A DNA stretch of 17,793 bases from Bacillota bacterium (GTDB taxonomy: Bacteria; Bacillota; Dehalobacteriia; UBA4068), in contig WRKD01000201.1 in NCBI GenBank assembly GCA_009778255.1, positions 1 through 17,793 on the forward strand, read 5' to 3'. Every line of letters begins with the position of its first letter. Positions within the stretch are counted from its first letter, which is position 1. The notes beneath the pieces are model-generated. The model had not been told where the DNA came from. It worked only from the letters and a program-made list of their open reading frames with translations, and did no database searches. Of this stretch, positions 7,695 through 14,424 are shown piece after piece. The position numbers were made by a program, and so were the translations under genes.

Positions 7695-7976
7695 TTATAA
7701 TGACGCGCGCTGCTTTTGATAGCAATCACGGCAATATACAGGGCGATCTTCAGTAGGTCTGAAAGGAACCTGCGTCTCGCAACCACAATCCGCGCAAATC
7801 ACGGTATGCATTTCCCGCGAAGCACTGCGCTGTCGTTTACGTGCTGTTCTACATTCGGGGCAACGGGCCGGATCATTTTGAAAGCCTTTTTCTGCGTAAA
7901 ACTCTTGTTCGGAAGCGGAGAAAATGAATTCTACACCGCATTCCTTACATGATAGTGTTCTATCCTCAAAAGCCAT
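7695..7976 (-). CDS. Double zinc-ribbon domain protein
   Basis: The 93-residue protein has four CxxC pairs: Cys10/13 with Cys39/42, and Cys61/64 with Cys82/85, plus an extra Cys66. This predicts two zinc ribbons, a layout known from small 'zinc-ribbon domain containing' proteins of Bacillota and Chloroflexi. A basic stretch between the ribbons (RTARKRQR, about 43-50) suggests nucleic-acid binding, though the partner is unknown. The ATG at 7974-7976 has AAGGAGG (7986-7992) at good spacing. It is divergent from the cold-shock gene and shares a 286-bp intergenic region with it, so linked stress control is plausible but not shown. Its leader can pair with its own ribosome binding site (see separate entry). 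Confidence 0.82.
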   Translation of the reverse strand: MAFEDRTLSCKECGVEFIFSASEQEFYAEKGFQNDPARCPECRTARKRQRSASREMHTVICADCGCETQVPFRPTEDRPVYCRDCYQKQRASL

Positions 7977-7983
7977 GCCAATT

Positions 7984-8049
7984 TTCCTCCTTTTTAAGTT
8001 TTCCTAAGCATTAACCCGCATCCGCACAGGTTCATAGGAACAGGAGGAA
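7984..8049 (-). promoter_or_regulatory. Structured leader that can hide the ribosome binding site of the zinc-ribbon gene
   Basis: Read on the minus strand, UUCCUCCU (8049-8042) is perfectly complementary to AGGAGGAA (7991-7984), which is the Shine-Dalgarno sequence of the zinc-ribbon gene. Inside this 8-bp helix are two more nested helices: UUCCUA (8040-8035) with UAGGAA (8006-8001), and AACCUG (8032-8027) with CGGGUU (8018-8013, one G-U pair), closed by an 8-nt loop. Together they make one long interrupted hairpin. Pairings were checked base by base; stability was not calculated. No known riboswitch family is recognised. A thermosensor or protein-controlled switch is possible. Confidence 0.5.
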
Positions 8050-8078
8050 TACCGGGGCAATTAACATTAGGTATTAGC

Positions 8079-8107
8079 ATTATAACCATAATATAGTAGA
8101 AAATCAA
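8079..8107 (-). promoter_or_regulatory. Sigma-A type promoter of the zinc-ribbon gene
   Basis: On the minus strand, TTGATT (8107-8102) and TATAAT (8084-8079) are separated by exactly 17 bp. Transcription would start near 8072, giving a leader of about 95 nt. This is much longer than the cold-shock leader on the other side and contains the structure described above. Confidence 0.75.
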
Positions 8108-8139
8108 GAAAATAATAAAAAATAATCTAAATTTATAAA

Positions 8140-8186
8140 AAAACTGTTTTTTGCGAATATTAAGACAAAACTGTTATTATCGCGAA
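8140..8186 (+). repeat. Imperfect direct repeat upstream of the cold-shock promoter
   Basis: AAAACTGTT followed by GCGAA occurs twice, at 8140-8157 and 8167-8186, with 4 and 6 bases between the two halves. The second copy ends 14 bp before the -35 box of the cold-shock gene. It lies between two divergent promoters, so it could be an operator, but the AT-rich half is a common word and chance is possible. Confidence 0.35.
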
Positions 8187-8200
8187 ACACTTTTTTCTTA

Positions 8201-8229
8201 TTGAAAAGAGAATAAAGCTGTGCTATAAT
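8201..8229 (+). promoter_or_regulatory. Strong sigma-A promoter of the cold-shock gene
   Basis: TTGAAA (8201-8206) and TATAAT (8224-8229) are 17 bp apart, with an extended -10 TG at 8221-8222. Transcription should start near 8236, giving a leader of only about 27 nt before ATG 8263. The leader contains AGGAGGT (8251-8257). There is no room for a long cold-box leader like that of Escherichia coli cspA. Confidence 0.88.
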
Positions 8230-8262
8230 ATATAAGCGTATAAATTCTTTAGGAGGTAACAC

Positions 8263-8460
8263 ATGAACGGCAAAGTAAAATGGTTCAACGCGGAAAAGGG
8301 TTTTGGCTTTATTGAAAGGGAAGGCGGCGAAGATGTATTTGTACATTTTTCTGCTATCCAAGGCGACGGCTTCAAAACTCTTGATGAAGGTCAGGGCGTG
8401 GGGTTTGATATTGTTGAAGGTCCACGCGGCCTGCAAGCTGCCAATGTTGTTAAGCTATAA
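8263..8460 (+). CDS. csp: Cold-shock protein (CspA family)
   Basis: This is a 65-residue single cold-shock domain of the usual length. It carries RNP1 (KGFGFIE, 12-18) and RNP2 (DVFVHF, 24-29), with the surface aromatics Trp7, Phe14, Phe16, Phe26 and Phe29 that stack on single-stranded RNA or DNA. Such proteins act as RNA chaperones that melt secondary structure in the cytoplasm, and several are constitutive rather than cold-induced. The start is fixed by AGGAGGT six bases before the ATG and by a near-consensus promoter. It is monocistronic, with an intrinsic terminator about 70 bp after the stop. The other long reading frames over this stretch are antisense or out of frame and lack these motifs. 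Confidence 0.97.
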   Translation: MNGKVKWFNAEKGFGFIEREGGEDVFVHFSAIQGDGFKTLDEGQGVGFDIVEGPRGLQAANVVKL

Positions 8461-8529
8461 GCTCTTATATCTAGCATATATTGCCGTTTGATCAGCAAGA
8501 TAGATATTAGTTTAAAGCTAAGGACCATG

Positions 8530-8570
8530 AAAAGGGCTGTTCCACTTAAATGAGGAACAGCCCTTTTTTT
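8530..8570 (+). terminator. Intrinsic terminator after the cold-shock gene
   Basis: A 14-bp perfect stem pairs AAAAGGGCTGTTCC (8530-8543) with GGAACAGCCCTTTT (8554-8567) around a 10-nt loop, and the T run extends to 8570. On the minus strand the stem is followed by TTTT, so it may also stop transcripts leaving the alanine racemase gene. Confidence 0.92.
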
Positions 8571-8634
8571 ATAGTCACTTACGAGCTATTTTCATCAATA
8601 ATAAACAAGAAGTTGCGCGCGTGTATATAAAAGG

Positions 8635-8655
8635 AAAGCGTCTTTATCGCGCTTT
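8635..8655 (-). terminator. Possible terminator of the racemase operon
   Basis: On the minus strand AAAGCG and CGCTTT form a 6-bp stem with a 9-nt loop, followed by CCTTTTATAT. It lies about 50 bp beyond the racemase stop. The stem is short and the U tract is interrupted, so this is a weak call; the stronger hairpin at 8530-8567 could serve instead. Confidence 0.35.
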
Positions 8656-8689
8656 TCTTCACACTCTTTCATCTCGCCTCTGGCATCTT

Positions 8690-8704
8690 GCGGGTGAAAC
8701 CCGC
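8690..8704 (-). repeat. GC-rich triloop hairpin at the racemase stop codon
   Basis: GCGGGT (8690-8695) and ACCCGC (8699-8704) form a 6-bp stem with a 3-nt loop. The stem begins with the last base of the alr stop codon (8704-8706). No T run follows on the minus strand, so it is not a standard terminator; it may protect the mRNA 3' end. Confidence 0.45.
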
Positions 8705-9936
8705 TATAGTAGATTCAGATAATTAACTTCCTCTATTAACATATTATGCCGATAATACGCGCGAGGAACACGCAAGCCAAGTGCGCAAAATATTTCATAG
8801 GCAATGGTGCCGGCTGCCTCGGCCAGCTGTTCTACTGAAATAGCTAAATCTCCGTCTTCGCCAATAATAGTAGCATAATCGCCTACCGTAACTCCGGCAA
8901 TATCCGTTACATCTAACATGCACATATCCATGCAAATACGTCCTACCTGCCGAGCTTTTTGCCCGCGAATCAATACGGGCAATTTACCGGAAAGAAAGCG
9001 CGTTAAACCGTCGCCGTAACCAAGTGAAATTGTGGCAATTTGTGAATCACGAAAAGCATACCAAGTCCGGCCATAACCCACGCTTTCTCCTTGCTTTATT
9101 TCCAGTATTTGAACAACGCGGGCTCTTAAGCTAAGGGCAGGTTTAAGAGGCAATGGATGTGAACCTAAGGGATTACTGCCATAGAGCATAATTCCTGGCC
9201 TAACCATAGTAGCATGAGTATGTGGATAAGCAATAATCGCGGCGCTACAGGCGCAATGCAATAAAGGGATATGGATGTTTTGTTTTTGTAATTCATTTAG
9301 AACCGCTAAAAAACGCTCCATCTGCGTATTGGTAAAATCGTTTTCTGACAATCCCTGTGTAGCTATATAATGGCCGAGCATTCCCTCCATGCGCTTGCCG
9401 TCTTTAGCAATAATTATAGCATCTTCATCTGCAGCAGAAAAATGAGTATATAAACCCTCTAATTCAAAAGAAGGATGGGCGGCAATAGCCATAATACTCT
9501 CTACAGCATTTTTAAAGGGTAATCCCAAGCGGGCCATGCCGGTATCCAGTTTTATATGGATTTTTAGGCGGCTATGCCCGGCAGCTAAGGCATACTCTTG
9601 AGCAGTTTGCACACTGTTCACTGTTAATGCTATGCCCTCTTTTGCCAGCTCTTGTACAAAACCGGTATCCGGAGGGCACAGCAATAATATATTTTGCTCA
9701 ACACCATGCCGCCTAAGTTGTAAAGCTTCTTCCGGTGTAGCCACGGCGAAATATTTAGCGCCGGCTTCTGCCAGCGCCCGGGCTACCGGCAAAGCTCCGT
9801 GGCCATAAGCGTTAGCTTTTATTACACAACAGATTTCACAACCGGGGGCGCATATTTGTACTTGCCGGAAATTGAAAACGATATTATCTAAATTTATTTC
9901 AGCCAGCAGCCGCCAACCTTTATCATTATTCTCCAT
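8704..9936 (-). CDS. alr: Alanine racemase
   Basis: This PLP-dependent enzyme converts L-alanine to D-alanine for peptidoglycan. The N-terminal TIM barrel carries the PLP lysine in VIKANAYGHG (Lys40), followed by DTGMARLG (131-138) and the THF motif. The catalytic tyrosine of the C-terminal beta domain is in SVGYGRTW (Tyr288), and MVRPGIMLYG, SLGYGDG and GRICMDM are also present. At 410 residues it is somewhat longer than usual. The excess sits between THFSAADE and TQMERF (about 172-202), where most homologues have a much shorter link. The ATG at 9936 has only a modest GGGGGC upstream. It lies 26 bp after the dehydratase gene and is presumably co-transcribed with it. Confidence 0.97.
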   Translation of the reverse strand: MENNDKGWRLLAEINLDNIVFNFRQVQICAPGCEICCVIKANAYGHGALPVARALAEAGAKYFAVATPEEALQLRRHGVEQNILLLCPPDTGFVQELAKEGIALTVNSVQTAQEYALAAGHSRLKIHIKLDTGMARLGLPFKNAVESIMAIAAHPSFELEGLYTHFSAADEDAIIIAKDGKRMEGMLGHYIATQGLSENDFTNTQMERFLAVLNELQKQNIHIPLLHCACSAAIIAYPHTHATMVRPGIMLYGSNPLGSHPLPLKPALSLRARVVQILEIKQGESVGYGRTWYAFRDSQIATISLGYGDGLTRFLSGKLPVLIRGQKARQVGRICMDMCMLDVTDIAGVTVGDYATIIGEDGDLAISVEQLAEAAGTIAYEIFCALGLRVPRAYYRHNMLIEEVNYLNLL

Positions 9937-9962
9937 GCTTTCGCCCCCAGCATAAGAGCAAT

Positions 9963-10955
9963 TTAGTTTATATTTGTTGTAGAATCAAAGATCATTTCTC
10001 CTGCCGCGAGCCAGCCGGCATATTGAGAAAAACTCAAATTGCCTCCGCTGATTACTAAGCAGACCTTTTTCCCCTTAAGAAAATTTAGCTTACCGGCAAG
10101 CAAAGCGGCTAAGGGAAGCGCGCCTGAGGGTTCCACCACTAGTTTAGCTAATTTGGCATAGGCGTACATAGCAGCTGGCAGTAGATCATCATCAACACTG
10201 GTAAGCACATCTACCCGCTCTTCAATAAGGGGAAAATTAACCGGAGAGGCATAATTACCGCGGGTACCGTCGGCAATGGTAAAAGTTGTCTCGATGGTTA
10301 AAGGCTTTCCTGAAGCACGGCTTTTACTATAACGGGCGGCGCCTGCCGGCTCTATTCCCACCATAATCACATCAGGGTTTAAACCTTTGGCAGCAGTAGC
10401 CAAACCGCTGATCAATCCTCCGCCGCCCAACGGAGCTACCAGAGCAGTTATTGCGGGTTCATCTTGCAAAACTTCTAAAGCCGCTGTGCCTTGCCCTGCC
10501 TTTACCAGTTCGTCTGCATAAGGGTGTACTATAACCCGGTTAGTTTGGTCGGCCAGCTCTTTCATCCGAGCTTCACGTTCGCTACTTAAAAGGCCGTGCA
10601 ATACAACCTTTGCGCCCCAAGCCTGCGTACCGGCTAGTTTTAATGCAGTTACATCTTCCGGCATCACAATCAGCGCGTCTACCCCTAAACGAGCGGCAGC
10701 GGCAGCCACACCCTGCGCATGATTACCGGAAGAAGCGGCAACTACACCACGTTTTCGTTCTTCTTCGCTTAAGCTCAATAGTTTATTACTTGCGCCACGC
10801 AACTTAAACGAGCCGGTGATCTGCATGTTTTCTGGCTTAAGATACACCTCAAAACCGGCAAATTCATCTAAGGCTTCTAAGCGTAATAGCGGGGTATGCC
10901 GAATATACGCGCCAATACGTTCCTGAGCTTTTTTAACATCTGCAAACTTCAGCAT
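9963..10955 (-). CDS. ilvA: Threonine/serine dehydratase, short catabolic type
   Basis: This 330-residue fold-type II PLP enzyme should deaminate threonine to 2-oxobutanoate, and serine to pyruvate. Visible motifs are GSFKLRGA (PLP lysine Lys51), SSGNHAQG (75-82), the phosphate-binding GGGG loop (177-180), EPSGA and SGGN (303-306). The protein stops after the catalytic domain and has no ACT regulatory domain, so it resembles catabolic TdcB-like enzymes more than isoleucine-inhibited biosynthetic IlvA. A serine racemase role cannot be excluded from sequence. The ATG at 10955 has AAAGGAGC upstream. It is first in a two-gene operon with alanine racemase, which suggests amino-acid interconversion or catabolism. 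Confidence 0.92.
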   Translation of the reverse strand: MLKFADVKKAQERIGAYIRHTPLLRLEALDEFAGFEVYLKPENMQITGSFKLRGASNKLLSLSEEERKRGVVAASSGNHAQGVAAAAARLGVDALIVMPEDVTALKLAGTQAWGAKVVLHGLLSSEREARMKELADQTNRVIVHPYADELVKAGQGTAALEVLQDEPAITALVAPLGGGGLISGLATAAKGLNPDVIMVGIEPAGAARYSKSRASGKPLTIETTFTIADGTRGNYASPVNFPLIEERVDVLTSVDDDLLPAAMYAYAKLAKLVVEPSGALPLAALLAGKLNFLKGKKVCLVISGGNLSFSQYAGWLAAGEMIFDSTTNIN

Positions 10956-10982
10956 AAAATGCTCCTTTCATATTATCGTTAT

Positions 10983-11011
10983 ATAATACATAGGCGAGCT
11001 TTTCCCGTAAA
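10983..11011 (-). promoter_or_regulatory. Probable promoter of the dehydratase-racemase operon
   Basis: On the minus strand TTTACG (11011-11006) and TATTAT (10988-10983) are 17 bp apart. The -10 box is good (5 of 6) and the -35 box weaker (4 of 6). Its start would lie about 20 nt before the dehydratase ATG. The opposing promoter of the EamA gene lies about 80 bp away and points outward. Confidence 0.5.
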
Positions 11012-11093
11012 CCAATAATTCAGGAGTTAGGAGTTGAAAATTATAATAGAAACAAATTCGCCGAATAATACGCGTATCCTGCTAATAAACTAC

Positions 11094-11122
11094 TTGACGG
11101 TTGCAGACAATGCACATATAAT
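11094..11122 (+). promoter_or_regulatory. Consensus promoter of the EamA-metF-mgtE run
   Basis: TTGACG (11094-11099) and TATAAT (11117-11122) are exactly 17 bp apart, a near-perfect sigma-A promoter. The leader is about 43 nt and holds a small hairpin (GGGC AAA GCCC, 11143-11153) and the ribosome binding site AGGGAG (11159-11164). Confidence 0.88.
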
Positions 11123-11171
11123 AAAAAGCGGCTAATTATTATGGGCAAAGCCCGACATAGGGAGTATATTT

Positions 11172-12083
11172 GTGAATGTAACGCGTAAAAAAAATGTCGC
11201 CGGCATGGCGGCAGCTTTCACTGGCAATATAGTTTTTGGCTTTACTTTTGTTTTCACAAAACAAATTCTAAACGCCGGCATGTCGCCATATGCCTTACTT
11301 TCTTGGCGGCTGATAATTGCTTGTACGGTAATGGCAGCTTTAGGCGCCTGCGGTGTTTTACATCTACGCTTTAAAGGCAAAAGGCTGTTACGTTTGTTAC
11401 CGCTGGGTTTAGCAGAACCATGCTTTTATTTTATATGCGAATCTTATGGCATTGCAAAAACCACTGCTTCGGAAAGTGGAACCATAATCGCGGTTATTCC
11501 GATTGCCGTATTGCTTTTAACGCGCCTGGTTTTTAAAGAACGACATTCACGCGGACAAATTTTTGGTGTTTTATTCTCGGTTATAGGAATTGTATGTGTA
11601 GTGCTGGCAAGCGGTTTTTCCGCCAGTTTTTCTCTTTGCGGTTATGCGCTTCTTTTTGGAGCTGTAATAGTCGCGGCCTTTTATAATATCGGGGTACGCT
11701 GGTTAGGTAATGAATTCACCAGTGCTGAAATCACTTTCGGCACCAACGCCTTGGGCATGCTATTTTTTACTCTATTAGCCGTTGGCGAAGGTCTGCTAAA
11801 AGGTAATTTAGCCCAAATATTCTGGCTTCCTTTGCATAATCCTCAGGTTTTAATAAATGTTGTTTTGCTGGCCCTGGGCGCTTCTATCGGCGCTTTTATG
11901 CTCATTATATATGCTATTGGCAGTATTGGGCCCACACGTAGCAGTAGTTTTGCCGGTATAACCACTACAACAACTATTCTGTTTGGCCTTATTATTTTAG
12001 GCGAGCGAATGCTTCCCGGGCAATTACTGGGTGCAGCCATGATAATTGTAGGGGTTTGGTGCGCCAATTATTTTGTGCGCTAA
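11172..12083 (+). CDS. EamA-family (DMT superfamily) transporter
   Basis: The 303-residue protein is very hydrophobic, with about ten membrane helices in two similar halves (about 8-145 and 150-302), as in EamA/RhaT-type drug/metabolite transporters. Family-like elements are FGFTFVFTKQILNAGMSP in helix 1, LLSWRLIIA, and the GERMLPGQLLGAAMIIVGV ending. These transporters usually export amino acids or other metabolites at the cytoplasmic membrane; the substrate cannot be read from sequence. The start is GTG 11172, with AGGGAG seven bases upstream and a consensus promoter. A metF-like gene follows after 35 bp, and the dehydratase-racemase pair lies divergently upstream. Export of an amino acid or related compound would fit, but that is inference. 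Confidence 0.9.
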   Translation: MNVTRKKNVAGMAAAFTGNIVFGFTFVFTKQILNAGMSPYALLSWRLIIACTVMAALGACGVLHLRFKGKRLLRLLPLGLAEPCFYFICESYGIAKTTASESGTIIAVIPIAVLLLTRLVFKERHSRGQIFGVLFSVIGIVCVVLASGFSASFSLCGYALLFGAVIVAAFYNIGVRWLGNEFTSAEITFGTNALGMLFFTLLAVGEGLLKGNLAQIFWLPLHNPQVLINVVLLALGASIGAFMLIIYAIGSIGPTRSSSFAGITTTTTILFGLIILGERMLPGQLLGAAMIIVGVWCANYFVR

Positions 12084-12118
12084 TGTATGGTTAATGTTAG
12101 TGGCGGGAGGCGTTTTGT

Positions 12119-12982
12119 ATGAGAATAATCGATATTTTGGACACAAAAAAAGTAACTGTTTCCTGTGAGCTTTTCCCCCCCCATCATGGTTCCGAACTTG
12201 ACAAAGCCAGCTCAATTGTAAAAGATACAGCGGCGTTTTGCCCTTCTTTCATCAGCGTTACTTATAATGCCGGCGGCGGCGCCAATAATCATACCGTACG
12301 CCTGGCAGATGAAGTGCAAAACATTTGCGGCATAACCGCGCTAGCCCATATCACCTGCATTTCCGCCTCAAAGAATACTGTTATGAGCGTTTTGCAGAAA
12401 CTGCAAGCACTGGGAATAGAAAATATACTGGCGCTACGCGGGGATCTGGCAGATGATCAAACAAAATCTTATGGGCCATATCGCTACGCTTCGAAGCTTA
12501 TTGAAGATATTCAAGAATATGGCGGCTTTTGTATCGGCGGGGCTTGTTATCCCGAAGGGCATCCGGAAGCGCAGAGTTTACAACAGGATATAGAAAGCTT
12601 AAAAATAAAAGCTGATTGCGGTTGCAGCTTTTTAACAACACAGATGTTTTTTGATAATAATATACTATATAATTTCATGTTTCGCCTTTTAAAAAATGGG
12701 GTCAATATACCTGTAATAGCAGGGATCATGCCAGTTACCAATGGCAAACAGATCTCTCGTATATGTAAACTTTCCGGTACCGCCTTACCGCCTCGCTTTC
12801 GGGCGATTGTAGATAAATTTGCCCAAGACCCCATAGCAATGAATCAAGCCGGCGTTGCTTATGCCAGTGAGCAAATTATCGATCTTATAGCAAACGGCGT
12901 AAACAATATACATATCTATACCATGAACAAACCAGATATAGCAGGTAGAATAATAAGCAATCTTTCGGGGATATTTAAATAA
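12119..12982 (+). CDS. metF: Methylenetetrahydrofolate reductase (MetF family)
   Basis: This 287-residue flavoprotein-type TIM barrel should reduce 5,10-methylene-THF to 5-methyl-THF for methionine synthesis or one-carbon metabolism. The N-terminal SCELFPP motif (15-21) matches the family SFEFFPP, with the catalytic Glu at 17. LRGDL (Asp109) matches the folate/flavin-binding segment, and FLTTQMFFD is the typical barrel strand. It lacks the C-terminal extension of eukaryotic enzymes. ATG 12119 has GGGAGG eight bases upstream. No metH, metV or Wood-Ljungdahl genes are nearby, so its electron donor cannot be deduced. Several extra Cys residues (Cys16 in the motif, Cys70, Cys80, Cys192/194 region) are visible. 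Confidence 0.92.
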   Translation: MRIIDILDTKKVTVSCELFPPHHGSELDKASSIVKDTAAFCPSFISVTYNAGGGANNHTVRLADEVQNICGITALAHITCISASKNTVMSVLQKLQALGIENILALRGDLADDQTKSYGPYRYASKLIEDIQEYGGFCIGGACYPEGHPEAQSLQQDIESLKIKADCGCSFLTTQMFFDNNILYNFMFRLLKNGVNIPVIAGIMPVTNGKQISRICKLSGTALPPRFRAIVDKFAQDPIAMNQAGVAYASEQIIDLIANGVNNIHIYTMNKPDIAGRIISNLSGIFK

Positions 12983-13068
12983 AAGAAAAACTGATAATTT
13001 AGGCGTATGTTTCGCCAAAAAAGCTTGTTTAGAGGCAATGAGCGTAATTAAGAAGAGGAGGGCGCGCT

Positions 13069-14403
13069 ATGAAAGAACTCATTTTGGAGCTAATTAATGA
13101 AAGCCACCTTAACGTGGGTAAATTACAAGAATTACTGGCGCGCATGAATACGGTAGATATTGCCGAAATATTCGAATTTTTAAGCAATGAGAAAGTCGTA
13201 CAGGTATTTCGTATACTCCCTAAAAGCATGGCGGCGGATGTTTTTTCTTATATTACTCCCGATAATCAGCAAACATTAGTCGAAGCTATGACAGACGATG
13301 AGATCGGCAAAATACTTGATGAGTTATTTGTTGACGATACAGTCGATTTTATTGAAGAAATGCCTGCCAACGCTGTTAAGCGTATATTACAAAATATGAA
13401 AGAAGGCAAACGCCAGTTGGTAAATCAATACCTACGGTATCCGCCGGATTCTGCCGGAGGCATAATGACAGCAGAGTATCTCGACCTGCGTGAAGACCTT
13501 ACGGTACGCGAAGCTTTTGACTATATAAGAAAGAATAGGATTCATGAAATATATAATTGCTATGTAGTGAAGCGCGATAAATTACTGACCGGTTCAATTT
13601 CTCTAAAAACACTATTATTGGCAAAACAATATCAAAAGATTGGCGATTTAATGGATACCAACATTATTTACGCCTATACGCTGGATGATCAAGAAAAAGC
13701 GGCGGAGCTATTCCGCAAACACGGTCTTTTGTATTTACCGGTTGTTGATAAAGAACAACGCTTAGTGGGCATTATTACTGTAGATGATGTAGTGCAAATA
13801 ATGGAAGAAGAAGCCACAGAAGACTTTGAAAAGATGGCCGCCATTTATCCATCCGAAAAGCCCTATCTTAAAACGAGTGTTTTAATGCATTCGCGCAACC
13901 GCATCGGCTGGTTGATGGTACTCATGCTTTCTGCTACTATAACCGGGACTATTATAGCTAATTTCGAAGCTTCCTTAGCGGCTTTACCTGTACTTATGAC
14001 CTTTATTCCTATGCTGATGGATACCGGCGGTAATGCAGGATGCCAAACATCTACTTTGGTTGTGCGTAGTTTAGCCTTGGGAGAAATAGTATATAAGGAT
14101 ATTTTTAGAGTATTATGGTTGGAATTACGGGTTGCTATCTTTTGTGGAATTGGTTTAGCTATTGTAAATTTTGCCCGCGTTATGCTAACCAGTAAAGGAA
14201 ATGCTATGCTCTCGCTTACCATATCTTTAGCTTTGATCGCGGTAATAATAATATCTAAAAGCTTAGCTTGCATTATGCCGATTTTTGCCAAAAAACTGAA
14301 ATTTGACCCGGCTGTTTTAGCCGGACCAATTGTGACCACCATCTTGGATGGTACTTCACTGCTGATATATTTTTCTATAGCCAATTTATTACTGAAAATT
14401 TAA
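13069..14403 (+). CDS. mgtE: MgtE magnesium channel (first copy)
   Basis: The 444-residue protein has the full MgtE layout: an acidic, helical N domain (about 1-130), two CBS domains (about 135-260; second-CBS end LVGIITVDDVV) and five membrane helices (about 275-444). The pore region reads FIPMLMDTGGNAGCQTSTL and keeps the family GGNxGxQ signature. The last helix holds DPAVLAGPIVTTILDG, with the conserved Asp at the pore. MgtE admits Mg2+ and closes when Mg2+ fills acidic sites between the N and CBS domains. The ATG has GAGGAGG at ideal distance. The gene is 86 bp after metF with no clear promoter or terminator between, and no Mg2+-sensing M-box structure is recognised upstream. Confidence 0.96.
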   Translation: MKELILELINESHLNVGKLQELLARMNTVDIAEIFEFLSNEKVVQVFRILPKSMAADVFSYITPDNQQTLVEAMTDDEIGKILDELFVDDTVDFIEEMPANAVKRILQNMKEGKRQLVNQYLRYPPDSAGGIMTAEYLDLREDLTVREAFDYIRKNRIHEIYNCYVVKRDKLLTGSISLKTLLLAKQYQKIGDLMDTNIIYAYTLDDQEKAAELFRKHGLLYLPVVDKEQRLVGIITVDDVVQIMEEEATEDFEKMAAIYPSEKPYLKTSVLMHSRNRIGWLMVLMLSATITGTIIANFEASLAALPVLMTFIPMLMDTGGNAGCQTSTLVVRSLALGEIVYKDIFRVLWLELRVAIFCGIGLAIVNFARVMLTSKGNAMLSLTISLALIAVIIISKSLACIMPIFAKKLKFDPAVLAGPIVTTILDGTSLLIYFSIANLLLKI

Positions 14404-14424
14404 GGCAGTTAGGAGGGATCAAAC

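Noticed and set aside
8104..8436. Minus-strand frame of 110 codons across the cold-shock gene and its promoter
   Set aside because: It is antisense to a clear cold-shock gene, covers its promoter and has no family features.
12983..13068. Mg2+-sensing M-box riboswitch or promoter before the first mgtE
   Set aside because: The gap is only 86 bp, too short for an M-box, and GATAAT at 12993-12998 has no matching -35 box. The GGCG/CGCC stem nearby has only four pairs and no T run.
13863..14384. Long minus-strand frame of 173 codons opposite the first mgtE
   Set aside because: It is antisense to the membrane domain of a clear MgtE gene; hydrophobic helices often leave the opposite strand open. 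No binding site or family motif.
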